This document shows positions 7,456 through 16,397 of a DNA stretch of 64,000 nt, piece after piece (within the stretch, counting starts at the first letter, position 1; every line of letters begins with the position of its first letter). This stretch comes from Bradyrhizobium guangxiense. Lineage in GTDB: Bacteria; Pseudomonadota; Alphaproteobacteria; Rhizobiales; Xanthobacteraceae. The stretch is taken from NCBI RefSeq assembly GCF_004114915.1, contig NZ_CP022219.1:4556501-4620500 (forward strand), in the 5' to 3' direction. The notes beneath the pieces were generated by a model. That model was given only the letters and a program-made list of their open reading frames with translations, had not been told where the DNA came from and ran no database searches. The translations under genes were made by a program, and so were the position numbers.

Positions 7456-9383
7456 TGGATTACTCAGGCCGCGTCGCGCAGGCCGACACCTATCCGAAGA
7501 TGCTCCGGCTCAACGCGAAGGAGCACGGCAACGAGATCGCATTGCGCGAAAAGGATCTCGGACTGTGGCGGCTGTTCACGTGGAACGACTACCAGGCCCG
7601 CGTGCGCGACTTCGCCCTCGGTCTCGTCGAAATGGGCCTCGGCCGCGGCGACGTCATCGGCATCATCGGCGACAATCGGCCGGACTGGGTGGCGGCGGAA
7701 GTGGCGACGCACGCCATCGGCGGCCTCAGCCTCGGACTATATCGCGACGTGCTCGACGAGGAGGCCTCCTATCTCCTCAACTATGGCGAGGCGCAGCTCG
7801 TCTTCGCCGAGGACGAGGAGCAGGTCGACAAGCTGCTCGCCCTCGCCGAGCGCGCGCCGAAGCTGAAGCACATCATCTATTCCGATCCGCGCGGGATGCG
7901 GAAATACGACGATCCCAGGCTGATGTCGGCCGAAAAGTTTGCCGAGCTCGGCCGGGCACGTGCCACGCGCGAGCCGGAGCTCTACGACAAGCTCGTCGAT
8001 GCCACCAAGGGCGAGGACGTCGCGATCCTCTGCACCACGTCGGGCACCACGTCCCATCCCAAGCTCGCGATGCTCGCCGCCGGCCGCGTGCTCGGCCACT
8101 GCGCGACCTATCTCGCCTTCGATCCGAAGGGACCGGACGACGAATATGTCTCGGTGCTGCCGCTGCCCTGGATCATGGAGCAGGTCTACGTGCTCGGCAA
8201 AGGCCTCTTGTGCCGGATGAAGATCAACTTCGTCGAAGAGCCCGATACCATGATGAACGATCTGCGCGAGATCGCGCCGACCTTCGTCCTGTTCGCCCCT
8301 CGCGTCTGGGAATCCATCGCCGCCGATGTCCGCGCCAAGGTGATGGACGCAACGCCCTTCAAGCAGCGCCTGTTCGATATCGGCATGAAGAACGGCCTCG
8401 CCGCCCTCGAACAGGGCAAGCGGTCCGGCTTTGCCGATGCCATCCTGTTCCGCGCGCTCCGCGACCGCCTCGGCTTTACCCGGCTGCGTTCAGCCGCCAC
8501 CGGCGGCGCGGCGCTCGGGCCTGACACCTTCAAGTTCTTCCAGGCCATGGGCGTGCCGTTGCGCACGCTGTACGGCCAGACCGAGCTGTTAGGCGCCTAT
8601 ACGCTGCATCCCGAGGGCAAGGTCGATCCTGACACCACCGGCGTGCCGATGGCCGACAATGTCGAGATCCGCATCGACAATCCCGACGTCCATGGCGTCG
8701 GCGAAATCGTGGTGCGGCACCCCAACATGTTTCTGGGCTACTACAAGAACCCGGAAGCGAGTGTCGCCGACATCAAAGACGGCTGGATGTTGTCGGGCGA
8801 TGCCGGCTATTTCAACGCCAACAGCCAGCTCGTCGTGATCGACCGCATCAAGGACCTCGCCGAGACCTCGCGCGGCGAGCGCTTCTCGCCGCAATTCATC
8901 GAGAACAAGCTGAAATTCTCGCCCTATATCGCCGAAGCCGTGGTGCTGGGCGCCGGCCGCGACGCGCTCGCGGCGATGATCTGCATCCGCTACTCCATCA
9001 TCTCCAAATGGGCGGAGAAGAACCGCCTCTCCTTCACGACCTACAGCGATCTCGCCTCGCGGCCCGAAGTCTACGCGCTGCTGCAGAAGGAGGTCGAGAC
9101 CGTCAACGCCACGCTGCCGCCGGCGCAGCGCATCTCGCGCTTCCTGCTGCTCTACAAGGAGCTCGACGCCGACGACGGCGAGCTCACCCGGACGCGAAAG
9201 GTACGCCGCGGCGTCATCAACGAGAAATACGCCGGCATCATCGACGCCATCTACCGCGGTGATTCCGACATCCCCGTCGACACCGTGATCCGCTTCCAGG
9301 ACGGCACCACGCAGCGGGTGCGAACGACGCTGCGCGTGGTGGACCTCGGCGGACATGGCCACATGGCGGAGGCTGCGGAGTGA
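7452..9383 (+). CDS. AMP-dependent acyl-CoA synthetase, long-chain type
   Basis: The product is 643 residues and overlaps livG by four bases. It belongs to the ANL superfamily, which activates a carboxylic acid to acyl-AMP and then to the CoA thioester. The phosphate loop is LCTTSGTTSHPKLAM (conserved Lys present). Later motifs are LYGQTELLGAY (ATP/AMP site), GWMLSGDAGYF and DRIKDLAETSRGERFSPQFIENK. The long form with EKNRLSFTTYSDL near the C-terminus resembles FAA1/FadD15-like ligases. Its position inside a liv operon implies that the transported compound, or a product of it, is the acid activated. The substrate is not predictable. Confidence 0.88.
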   Translation: MMDYSGRVAQADTYPKMLRLNAKEHGNEIALREKDLGLWRLFTWNDYQARVRDFALGLVEMGLGRGDVIGIIGDNRPDWVAAEVATHAIGGLSLGLYRDVLDEEASYLLNYGEAQLVFAEDEEQVDKLLALAERAPKLKHIIYSDPRGMRKYDDPRLMSAEKFAELGRARATREPELYDKLVDATKGEDVAILCTTSGTTSHPKLAMLAAGRVLGHCATYLAFDPKGPDDEYVSVLPLPWIMEQVYVLGKGLLCRMKINFVEEPDTMMNDLREIAPTFVLFAPRVWESIAADVRAKVMDATPFKQRLFDIGMKNGLAALEQGKRSGFADAILFRALRDRLGFTRLRSAATGGAALGPDTFKFFQAMGVPLRTLYGQTELLGAYTLHPEGKVDPDTTGVPMADNVEIRIDNPDVHGVGEIVVRHPNMFLGYYKNPEASVADIKDGWMLSGDAGYFNANSQLVVIDRIKDLAETSRGERFSPQFIENKLKFSPYIAEAVVLGAGRDALAAMICIRYSIISKWAEKNRLSFTTYSDLASRPEVYALLQKEVETVNATLPPAQRISRFLLLYKELDADDGELTRTRKVRRGVINEKYAGIIDAIYRGDSDIPVDTVIRFQDGTTQRVRTTLRVVDLGGHGHMAEAAE

Positions 9384-9393
9384 CACAAATAGT

Positions 9394-9485
9394 CGTCATG
9401 CGCGGGCTTGCCCCGCGCATCCATCCTCTTCCGAACAATCTTCCTTCCGCATCGATGGATTGCCGGGTCAAGCCCGGCAATGACG
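9394..9485. repeat. Palindromic intergenic element (GTCATG...AATGACG)
   Basis: Between the acyl-CoA synthetase and livH, CGTCATGCGCGGGCTTGCCCCGCGC pairs internally, and the right arm GATTGCCGGGTCAAGCCCGGCAATGACG forms a second hairpin. The CGTCAT/ATGACG ends are inverted, as in the element at 134-230. It sits inside an operon and may fold in the mRNA. Confidence 0.65.
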
Positions 9486-9501
9486 AGCCGAGCCACCCAA
9501 C

Positions 9502-10395
9502 ATGAACACCGCCTTTCTCATCCAGCTCCTGGTCAACGGTCTCGTGGTCGGCACGCTCTATGGCGTGGTCGCGATGTCGTTCGTGCTGATCTACAAGGCG
9601 ACACAGGTCGTCAACTTCGCGCAAGGCGAGCTGCTGCTGGTCGGCGCCTGGGTGTGCTGGGCCTTGCTTGCGAAATACCAGGTGCCGTTCTGGATCGGCA
9701 TGCCGATCACGCTGGTCTTCATGTTCGTGTTCGGCATCGCGGTGCAGGTGCTGATCCTGCGGCCGATGATCGGCGAGCCGATCATCTCGGTGATCATGGT
9801 GACGATCGGTCTCTCCACCGTGCTGCAGGCGACGCTGAAATGGATGTTCGGGGTCAATCCGCAGCCGTTCCCGCGCGTGTTCGAGAGCCAGTCGGTCAGC
9901 CTGTTCGGACTGCAGATCCAGACCGTCTACGTCATGAGCCTCGTGGTGTCGGTCGCCATGATGGTCGGCATGGCCTGGTTCTTCCGTGCCTCCAAATACG
10001 GTCTTGCGATGCGCGCCACCGCGTTCAACCAGCAGGTCGCGCAGTCGCTCGGCATTTCCGTGAAGAGCGTGTTCGCGATGGCCTGGGCGATCTCGGCGAC
10101 GGTGTCGGCGGTCGCGGGTGTCGTCGTCGCGGTCGTGAACGGCGTGTCTTCGGGCCTTGCCGCCTACGGCATCAAGGTGTTTCCGGCGGCGATCCTGGGC
10201 GGGCTCGACTCCGTCGGCGGCGCCGTGCTCGGGGGCATCATCATCGGACTGCTCGAGAACGTCGCGCAATATGTCGACAGCGAGTACCTGCACTGGGGCA
10301 ATCTCTACGAGATCGCGCCGTTCTACGTCCTCATCATCGTGCTGATGATCAAGCCCTACGGCCTGTTCGGCACCCACGACATCGAACGGATCTGA
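9502..10395 (+). CDS. livH: Liv-type ABC transporter permease (LivH)
   Basis: A 297-residue inner-membrane permease with about eight hydrophobic segments. Family motifs are YGVVAMSFVLIYKATQVVNF followed by AQGELLLVGA after helix 1, and AISATVSAVAGVVVAV with the following VFPAAILGGLDSVGGAVLGG before the last helices. The length is standard. It pairs with the LivM gene three bases downstream to form the translocation channel. The ATG at 9502 follows the palindromic element at 9394-9485. Confidence 0.92.
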   Translation: MNTAFLIQLLVNGLVVGTLYGVVAMSFVLIYKATQVVNFAQGELLLVGAWVCWALLAKYQVPFWIGMPITLVFMFVFGIAVQVLILRPMIGEPIISVIMVTIGLSTVLQATLKWMFGVNPQPFPRVFESQSVSLFGLQIQTVYVMSLVVSVAMMVGMAWFFRASKYGLAMRATAFNQQVAQSLGISVKSVFAMAWAISATVSAVAGVVVAVVNGVSSGLAAYGIKVFPAAILGGLDSVGGAVLGGIIIGLLENVAQYVDSEYLHWGNLYEIAPFYVLIIVLMIKPYGLFGTHDIERI

Positions 10396-10398
10396 CCC

Positions 10399-11472
10399 AT
10401 GGCCGGCCCTGCCCTCATTCCTGCTGGTGATTTCCGCACCTCCTATGCGGCCGACACCACGATCTCCCCGACGACGACGAGCCGCAACTTCGCCATTGCA
10501 GGCGTAGCGCTGCTGTGCCTCGCGCCGCAATTCTTCAGCGGCTACTGGCTCAGCATCCTGATCCAGATCGGCATCTTCTCGATCGCGGCGCTCGGCCTCA
10601 ATATCCTGGTCGGCTTCACCGGCCAGATCTCGATCGGGCATGCCGCTTTCTTCCTGCTCGGCGCTTTCACCTCGGCCTACATCTCCAACAACGCGCCGAT
10701 CCCCGTGTTCTTCGCAATCCCGCTCGCTGGCGTCATCACCGCGCTGGTCGGCCTGATCTTCGGCATCCCGGCGGCGCGGCTGAAGGGACTCTATCTCGTC
10801 ATCGCGACGCTGGCCGCGCAATACATCCTGCTCGACTTCTTCTCCCGCGCCGAATGGTTTTCCGGCGGCTCGGTGCCGGCGAGCGCGGAGCCGTTTTCGA
10901 TCTTCGGCTACACGCTGCGGGGCGACCGGCAATATTTCTACGTCGTGCTGGCTTACGTGCTCTTGAGCTACATCCTTGTCACCAATCTGATGCGCACCCG
11001 CGACGGCCGCGCGCTGGTGGCGATCCGCGACCATTATCTCTCCGCCGAGATCATGGGCATCAACCTGACGAAATACCGCACGCTGTCGTTCGGGCTCGCC
11101 GCCTTCTTCGCCGGCATCGCCGGCGCGCTTTACGCGCACTATCAGCTCGTGGTGTCGCAGGAGGGCTTCGGCATCGAGCGCTCGATCCTATTCCTGGCCA
11201 TGATCATCATCGGCGGCACCGGCTCGATCATGGGCACGCTGATGGGCACCGCCTTCGTGGTGCTGCTGCCGGAATCCATGGAATTCATCAGCCTGTACCT
11301 GAAGGGCGGCGCAATCGACAAGGCGCTCTCCCTCAACACCAACATCACCTTCCTGCGCGAGATCGCGATCGGGGTGATCATCATCGCATTCCTGATGTTC
11401 GAGCCTGACGGGCTCGCGCATCGCTGGCGGCAGATCAAGGCATACTGGAAACTCTACCCGTTCTCGCATTGA
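10399..11472 (+). CDS. livM: Liv-type ABC transporter permease (LivM)
   Basis: A 357-residue inner-membrane permease. The family core is GLNILVGFTGQISIGHAAFF, and the cytoplasmic coupling region reads RDHYLSAEIMGINLTKYRTL. The N-terminal 35 residues are polar and precede the first helix, which is common in LivM. It starts three bases after the livH stop. The protein ends FEPDGLAHRWRQIKAYWKLYPF, and the next gene has its own strong AGGAGGA ribosome site. Confidence 0.92.
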   Translation: MAGPALIPAGDFRTSYAADTTISPTTTSRNFAIAGVALLCLAPQFFSGYWLSILIQIGIFSIAALGLNILVGFTGQISIGHAAFFLLGAFTSAYISNNAPIPVFFAIPLAGVITALVGLIFGIPAARLKGLYLVIATLAAQYILLDFFSRAEWFSGGSVPASAEPFSIFGYTLRGDRQYFYVVLAYVLLSYILVTNLMRTRDGRALVAIRDHYLSAEIMGINLTKYRTLSFGLAAFFAGIAGALYAHYQLVVSQEGFGIERSILFLAMIIIGGTGSIMGTLMGTAFVVLLPESMEFISLYLKGGAIDKALSLNTNITFLREIAIGVIIIAFLMFEPDGLAHRWRQIKAYWKLYPFSH

Positions 11473-11516
11473 GCGCGGGCAACTTCACTTAAACAATAAA
11501 CAGGAGGAACCGACCC

Positions 11517-12800
11517 ATGACGATGAAGTCCCTTTTGAGCACCGCATCGCTCGCGTTCGCGATCGCCGCATTCTCGGCCGGCGCGCAGGCGCAGATCGCG
11601 ATCGGGCACCTCGCCGACTATTCGGGCGGCACCTCCGACGTCGGCACGCCCTATGGCCAGGCCGTCGCAGACACCTTCGCCTGGGTCAACAAGAACGGCG
11701 GCGTCGGCGGCAAGCAGGTCAACGTCGACACCAACGACTACGGCTACCAGGTGCCGCGCGCGATCGCGCTGTACAAGAAGTGGTCCGCGCCGGACAGCAA
11801 GGTCGCCGCGATCATGGGCTGGGGCACCGCCGACACCGAGGCGCTGACCGGCTTCCTCGCCCAGGACAAGATCCCCGACATGTCCGGCTCCTATGCCGCA
11901 GCACTCACCGATCCAGAAGGCGTCAGCGGCAAGGCCAAGCCCGCGCCCTATAACTTCTTCTATGGCCCGAGCTATTCGGACTCGCTACGCGCGATGCTGA
12001 TGTGGGCCGCCGAGGATTGGAAAGCCAAGGGCAAGTCCGGCAAGCCGAAATTCGTGCATATGGGCGCCAACCATCCCTATCCGAACGCACCGAAGGCCGC
12101 CGGCGAAGCCATGGCGCAGGAGCTCGGCTTCGAAGTGCTGCCGCCACTGGTGTTCGCGCTGACGCCGGGCGACTACAGCGCGCAGTGCCTGAGCCTGAAA
12201 TCCTCCGGAGCCAACTACGCCTATCTCGGCAACACCGCGGCCTCGAACATCTCGGTGATGAAGGCCTGCAAAACCGCCGGCGTCGAGATCCAGTTCCTCG
12301 GCAACGTCTGGGGCATGGACGAGAACGCCGCCAAGACGGCAGGCGATTCAGCCAACGGGGTGATCTTCCCCTTGCGCACCGCGGTGAGCTGGGGCGGCGA
12401 TGCGCCCGGCATGAAGACGGTGATGGAAATCTCGAAGATGTCCGACCCCAGCGGCAAGGTCTATCGTCCCGTGCACTACGTCGCAGCGGTCTGCTCGGCG
12501 CTGTACATGAAGGAGGCGATCGATTGGGCCGTCAAGAACGGTGGCGCCACCGGTGAGAACGTCGCCAAGGGCTTCTACCAGAAGAAGGATTGGGTACCGG
12601 CCGGAATGGAAGGCGTCTGCAATCCCTCGACCTGGACCGACAAGGACCATCGCGGCACGCTGAAGGTCGATCTCTACCGTACCAAGGTCTCGGGCGCGAC
12701 CGACGGCGATCTCAACGACCTCATGGCCAAGGGCACGATCAAGCTCGAGAAGGTGAAGACCGTCGAGCTGCCGCGCAAGCCGGAATTGCTGGGCTGGTGA
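11517..12800 (+). CDS. Liv-type ABC transporter substrate-binding protein
   Basis: The product is 427 residues, preceded by AGGAGGAACCGACCC before the ATG. Residues 1-25 are a clear signal peptide ending GAQAQ. The mature protein begins IAIGHLADYSGGTSDVGTPY, a Peripla_BP_6 domain. It is longer than LivJ/LivK, and the C-terminal part contains CNPSTWTDKDHRGTLKVDLY, like binding proteins tied to acid or aromatic uptake rather than to leucine. Its operon with an acyl-CoA synthetase supports a carboxylic-acid ligand, which is inference. Four Cys residues in the mature part could form disulfides. Confidence 0.88.
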   Translation: MTMKSLLSTASLAFAIAAFSAGAQAQIAIGHLADYSGGTSDVGTPYGQAVADTFAWVNKNGGVGGKQVNVDTNDYGYQVPRAIALYKKWSAPDSKVAAIMGWGTADTEALTGFLAQDKIPDMSGSYAAALTDPEGVSGKAKPAPYNFFYGPSYSDSLRAMLMWAAEDWKAKGKSGKPKFVHMGANHPYPNAPKAAGEAMAQELGFEVLPPLVFALTPGDYSAQCLSLKSSGANYAYLGNTAASNISVMKACKTAGVEIQFLGNVWGMDENAAKTAGDSANGVIFPLRTAVSWGGDAPGMKTVMEISKMSDPSGKVYRPVHYVAAVCSALYMKEAIDWAVKNGGATGENVAKGFYQKKDWVPAGMEGVCNPSTWTDKDHRGTLKVDLYRTKVSGATDGDLNDLMAKGTIKLEKVKTVELPRKPELLGW

Positions 12801-12824
12801 GGCCGGCTTTGACCACACGAACAC

Positions 12825-12944
12825 TGTCATCCCCCGCCTTGTGCGCATTGCGAACCGGAGCGGGGGATCCAGTACGCCGCAGCTTCTCGAGGAATCTCCG
12901 GCGCCTCTGGAATACTGGGTCACCCGCCTTCGCAGGTGACGACA
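12825..12944. repeat. Intergenic palindromic element (TGTCAT...GACGACA)
   Basis: Between the binding protein and livF, this element has TGTCATCCCCCGCC with a paired GGAGCGGGGGATCCAG, then CTGGGTCACCCGCCTTCGCAGGTGACGACA, which folds on CACC/GGTG. The inverted TGTCAT/GACGACA ends recall the other elements in the window. It fills the gap of about 160 bases. Confidence 0.6.
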
Positions 12945-12961
12945 GCGGAGAATGAAGACGC

Positions 12962-13801
12962 ATGTCCCAAACCATTGAAGCAACCCGCTCAACTCCCACC
13001 GCTGTCGCGACGCCGCCCCTCCTCGCGGTGCGTAACATCGAGGTCGTCTATGACGACGTCATCCTGGTGCTGCGCGGCCTCAGCCTCGACGTCCCCAAGG
13101 GCGCGATCGTGGCGCTGCTGGGCGCCAACGGCGCCGGCAAGTCGACGACGCTGAAGGCGATCTCGGGGCTGCTCAAGACCGAGGACGGCGAAGTCACGCG
13201 CGGCGAAATTGTGTTCGATAGCGAGCGGATCAACGGTATCGACCCCGACAAGATCGTCCGCCGCGGCATCTTCCAGGTCATGGAGGGCCGCCGCATCGTC
13301 GCCGACATGACCTCGCTCGAGAATCTCAAGCTCGGCGCCTTCACTCGCCGGGACCGCGAGGTCGATTCCGACCTCGACATGGTCTTCAACTACTTCCCGC
13401 GCCTGAAGGAGCGCACCGGGCTTGCCGGCTATCTCTCCGGCGGCGAGCAACAGATGCTCGCCATCGGCCGCGCCCTGATGGCGCGCCCGAAGATGATCCT
13501 GATGGACGAGCCCTCGATGGGCCTGTCGCCGCTGCTGGTGAAAGAGGTGTTCTCGATCATCCAGAAGATCAACCGCGACCTCGGTGTCACCATCCTCCTG
13601 GTCGAGCAGAACGCACGCGCCGCGCTGTCGGTGGCGAGCCACGGCTACATCATGGAGCAGGGCAAGGTCGTGCTCGACGGCACTGCCGACGAATTGCGCG
13701 ACAACGAGGACGTCAAGGAATTCTACCTCGGCGGCGCCGGCGACCAGCGCAAGAGCTTCAAGAACCTCAAGAGCTTCAAGCGGCGCAAGCGGTGGCTCTA
13801 A
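12962..13801 (+). CDS. livF: Liv-type ABC transporter ATP-binding protein (LivF)
   Basis: A 279-residue second ATPase of the operon. Walker A is GANGAGKSTTLKA, the signature is LSGGEQQMLAIGRALM and Walker B is MILMDEPSMGLSP. The LivF-type segment GRRIVADMTSLENLKLGAF is present. The N-terminal 20 residues are an extra polar leader, and the C-terminus is lysine/arginine-rich (KSFKRRKRW), longer than usual. The stop overlaps the stop of the minus-strand epimerase gene by four bases, so the operon ends here with no room for a separate terminator. Confidence 0.9.
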   Translation: MSQTIEATRSTPTAVATPPLLAVRNIEVVYDDVILVLRGLSLDVPKGAIVALLGANGAGKSTTLKAISGLLKTEDGEVTRGEIVFDSERINGIDPDKIVRRGIFQVMEGRRIVADMTSLENLKLGAFTRRDREVDSDLDMVFNYFPRLKERTGLAGYLSGGEQQMLAIGRALMARPKMILMDEPSMGLSPLLVKEVFSIIQKINRDLGVTILLVEQNARAALSVASHGYIMEQGKVVLDGTADELRDNEDVKEFYLGGAGDQRKSFKNLKSFKRRKRWL

Positions 13802-14949
13802 CCGAGCACCTGCTCCGCTTCCGTGACTGCGCAGAGAACATGATAGAACGACGATGCGGGAATGGTGTCGATCAGCGATTTGCCGTCGCGGTCGAACTGG
13901 TCGTACCAGCCACCCCTCACGGGATGGCTGAGATAATGCCGTTCGAGCCGCACCAGCGCCGCGCGCGCCTCCTCGGTCGCGCCCGCTTCACCGGATTCGG
14001 CCTGCGCGATCCAAGCCTTCGCGATCTCGGTCTGCGGCCACAGCCGGCGCGTGCTGCGACGGATGTTGCCGCTCGCATCGCCCTCATCGATCAGGCAGCC
14101 CGTGGCCTCGTCGCGATAGCGCAGCGCGGTCGCCAGCAGCTCCGCGCGCCGCTGCCCGGTCGGACAACCCGTGATGCGTTCGAAGCCCTTCAGCAGCCAG
14201 ACCCATTCCGCCTGGTGGCCGGGCTCGACACTGACCGGCTCGATCTTCGACCAATCCTCCTCGAAATACTCCGACAACACATGCTTCTGCTTGTCGTAGA
14301 GGTTGGCGAGGAACAGCGCGAAGAACTCGCCGGCGCGGTTCTGGAACGACAGATCGTGGGTCGCATCGAAACAGGCGATCATCGCCTCGAACAGATGCAT
14401 GTGCGGGTTCTGCCGGCGCGGCAACGAAACCGGAAGGCCTTCGTGCACGCCGCCGTGCGGCGAACGGAGATGGCCGTCGAGGAAGGCGAGCAGCGCGTCG
14501 ATCTCGGCTCGAATCTGCGCGTCCTGGTCGAGCGCATAGACGGTCGCGAGAGCAAACAGGATGAAGGCGTGGTCGTAGGCATCGCGCCGGCCGTCCAGCA
14601 CCGCCCCCTCCGGCGTCAACCGGTGCACATAGCCGGGCCGGCCGTCGGGCGCCTTGGCTTTGGCCAGGAAATGCTCCAATCCCTTCAGCGCAATGGCGCG
14701 CCCTTCGGAATACCAGCCCAACTGCGCAGCCTTGGCATAGCAATAGATCTGGCGGGCCTGCACGAATACGCGCCGTGGCGCGGCCGTGTCCGCGGTGCCG
14801 TCGCGGTGCAGCCGATCGATGAAGCCGCCCGCGGCATGATCCCACCCGACGGTCGACCACAGCGGCAGCGCCTCGTCGATCATGCGGCGCTTCAGGCGCG
14901 CGACGACATCCGCAGCCTCATCTGCCGCAATGCTTCTTACGTCCGCCAT
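13798..14949 (-). CDS. AGE (N-acylglucosamine 2-epimerase) family protein
   Basis: The product is 383 residues from the ATG at 14949; the longer open frame to 15294 adds a stretch unlike the family and runs antisense to the PaaK-like gene. The (alpha/alpha)6-barrel family includes mannose isomerases and cellobiose or acylglucosamine epimerases. Visible motifs are GGFIDRLHRDG, RRVFVQARQIYCYAKAA, YDHAFILFALA, HMHLFEAMIACFD and GHQAEWVWLL, the last two carrying the expected catalytic histidines. It is convergent with livF and divergent from the PaaK-like gene. The substrate sugar is not determinable. Confidence 0.82.
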   Translation of the reverse strand: MADVRSIAADEAADVVARLKRRMIDEALPLWSTVGWDHAAGGFIDRLHRDGTADTAAPRRVFVQARQIYCYAKAAQLGWYSEGRAIALKGLEHFLAKAKAPDGRPGYVHRLTPEGAVLDGRRDAYDHAFILFALATVYALDQDAQIRAEIDALLAFLDGHLRSPHGGVHEGLPVSLPRRQNPHMHLFEAMIACFDATHDLSFQNRAGEFFALFLANLYDKQKHVLSEYFEEDWSKIEPVSVEPGHQAEWVWLLKGFERITGCPTGQRRAELLATALRYRDEATGCLIDEGDASGNIRRSTRRLWPQTEIAKAWIAQAESGEAGATEEARAALVRLERHYLSHPVRGGWYDQFDRDGKSLIDTIPASSFYHVLCAVTEAEQVLG

Positions 14950-15035
14950 CGGGTCCTCTCTCGGCCTCACCAATGGCGGTCTGATACCCATGCCGGTGGC
15001 GGCGCGCAACGGATGCCAACACGGAAAGAACAGCC

Positions 15036-16259
15036 ATGACCGCCCATTATGACGCCCGCGAGACCCGTGAGCCGGCAGCCCGCGAGGCCGATCTGTTCTC
15101 CCGCCTGCCGGCGGTGCTGCGAGCCGCGATGGCCGCCCCGGCCTATGCCGAGCGGCTGAGAGGCCTCGATGCCGCCGCCGTGACCTCCAGGGCGGCGCTG
15201 GCGGCCCTGCCGGTGTTGCGCAAGTCGGAACTGCCCTCGCTGCATAAGGCCTCAGCGCCCTTCGGAGGCTTTGTGGCGGCGGCCCCTGGCTCATTTGCCC
15301 GCCTCTTCACCTCGCCCGGCCCCATCTTCGAGCCGGAGGGGCGGCAGGCCGATCCCTGGCGCGGCGCAAGGGCCCTGTTCGCGGCCGGGTTCCGTCCCGA
15401 TGACATCGTTCTCAACACCTTCAGCTACCATCTCACCCCCGGCGGCTTCATTTTCGATGCGTCGGCGCGTGCACTCGGCTGCGCCGTGATCCCCGCAGGG
15501 CCCGGCAATACCGAGCAGCAATTCGAGCTGATCGAGGCCTACCGGCCGGTCGGCTACAGCGGCACGCCGGACTTCCTGAAGATACTGCTCGATGCGGCAG
15601 CGAGCTCGAACCGCGACGTCTCCTCGATCAAGCGCGCACTGGTTTCGGGCGCCGCGTTCCCGCCTTCACTCCAGGCCGAGATCAAGGCGCGCGGCATCGA
15701 CGCCTACCAGGCCTTCGGCACTGCCGATCTCGGGCTGATCGCGTTCGAGACCGAGGCGCGCGAGGGCATGGTCGTGAACGAGGACCTGATCCTGGAGATC
15801 GTCAAGCCCGGTACCGGCGATCCCGTCGCGCCCGGCGACGTCGGCGAGATCGTGGTGACCTCGCTCGATCCGCACCATCCCTGGATCCGCCTTGCGCTCG
15901 GCGACCTCACCGCCGCGCTGCCGGGGCCGAGCAAATGCGGTCGCACCAACATGCGCATCAAGGGCTGGATGGGCCGCGCCGACCAGACCACCAAGGTCAA
16001 GGGCATGTTTGTCCGTCCTGAGCAGATCGCCGAGATCGGCAAGCGCCATTCCTCGCTCGGAAGATTACGCCTCGTCGTCACACGACAGGGCGAGACTGAC
16101 GCGATGACATTGCGAGCTGAGACGGCGGCCGCGAGCGAGGCGCTACGCGAAGAGATCGCTGGCACGTTGCGCAGCGTGACGAAGCTCGGAGGCACCGTCG
16201 AACTGGTCAGCCCCGGCGTGCTGCCGAATGACGGCAAGGTGATCGCCGACGAACGATGA
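15036..16259 (+). CDS. PaaK-like AMP-binding protein (phenylacetate-CoA ligase family)
   Basis: A 407-residue protein of the PaaK branch of adenylate-forming enzymes. The fold is shown by VLRKSELPSLHKASAPFGGF, YSGTPDFLKILLDAA, YQAFGTADLGLIAFE, GDVGEIVVTSL and the C-terminal MRIKGWMGRADQTTKVKGMF, which carries the ligase hinge. The glycine/serine/threonine phosphate loop (usually SSGTTGKP) is replaced by LFTSPGPIFEPEGR, and the C-terminal KRxxDxR signature reads GKVIADER. It may be an atypical ligase or have lost activation chemistry. It is near the liv operon but separated by the opposing epimerase gene. Confidence 0.75.
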   Translation: MTAHYDARETREPAAREADLFSRLPAVLRAAMAAPAYAERLRGLDAAAVTSRAALAALPVLRKSELPSLHKASAPFGGFVAAAPGSFARLFTSPGPIFEPEGRQADPWRGARALFAAGFRPDDIVLNTFSYHLTPGGFIFDASARALGCAVIPAGPGNTEQQFELIEAYRPVGYSGTPDFLKILLDAAASSNRDVSSIKRALVSGAAFPPSLQAEIKARGIDAYQAFGTADLGLIAFETEAREGMVVNEDLILEIVKPGTGDPVAPGDVGEIVVTSLDPHHPWIRLALGDLTAALPGPSKCGRTNMRIKGWMGRADQTTKVKGMFVRPEQIAEIGKRHSSLGRLRLVVTRQGETDAMTLRAETAAASEALREEIAGTLRSVTKLGGTVELVSPGVLPNDGKVIADER

Positions 16260-16397
16260 ATCTTGCCTGGCTACGTAGCCGGCTGATGATGTCCTATCTC
16301 AGCCGGCTTCGATCGAACGTCGGGATTGGACCATCGCGCCAGTCAGGTCTCCCCGCAGTTAGCGATCTGGCTGACCGATGCCCGAAGCGTTCGCACC

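Noticed and set aside
9238..11139. Long minus-strand open frame (about 630 codons) opposite livH and livM
   Set aside because: Its product is charged low-complexity sequence without any family motif, while the plus strand encodes clear membrane permeases. In GC-rich DNA such antisense frames are common.
14950..15294. N-terminal extension of the AGE epimerase
   Set aside because: The extra codons lie antisense to the PaaK-like gene and are Arg/Pro-rich; the family N-terminus matches the start at 14949.
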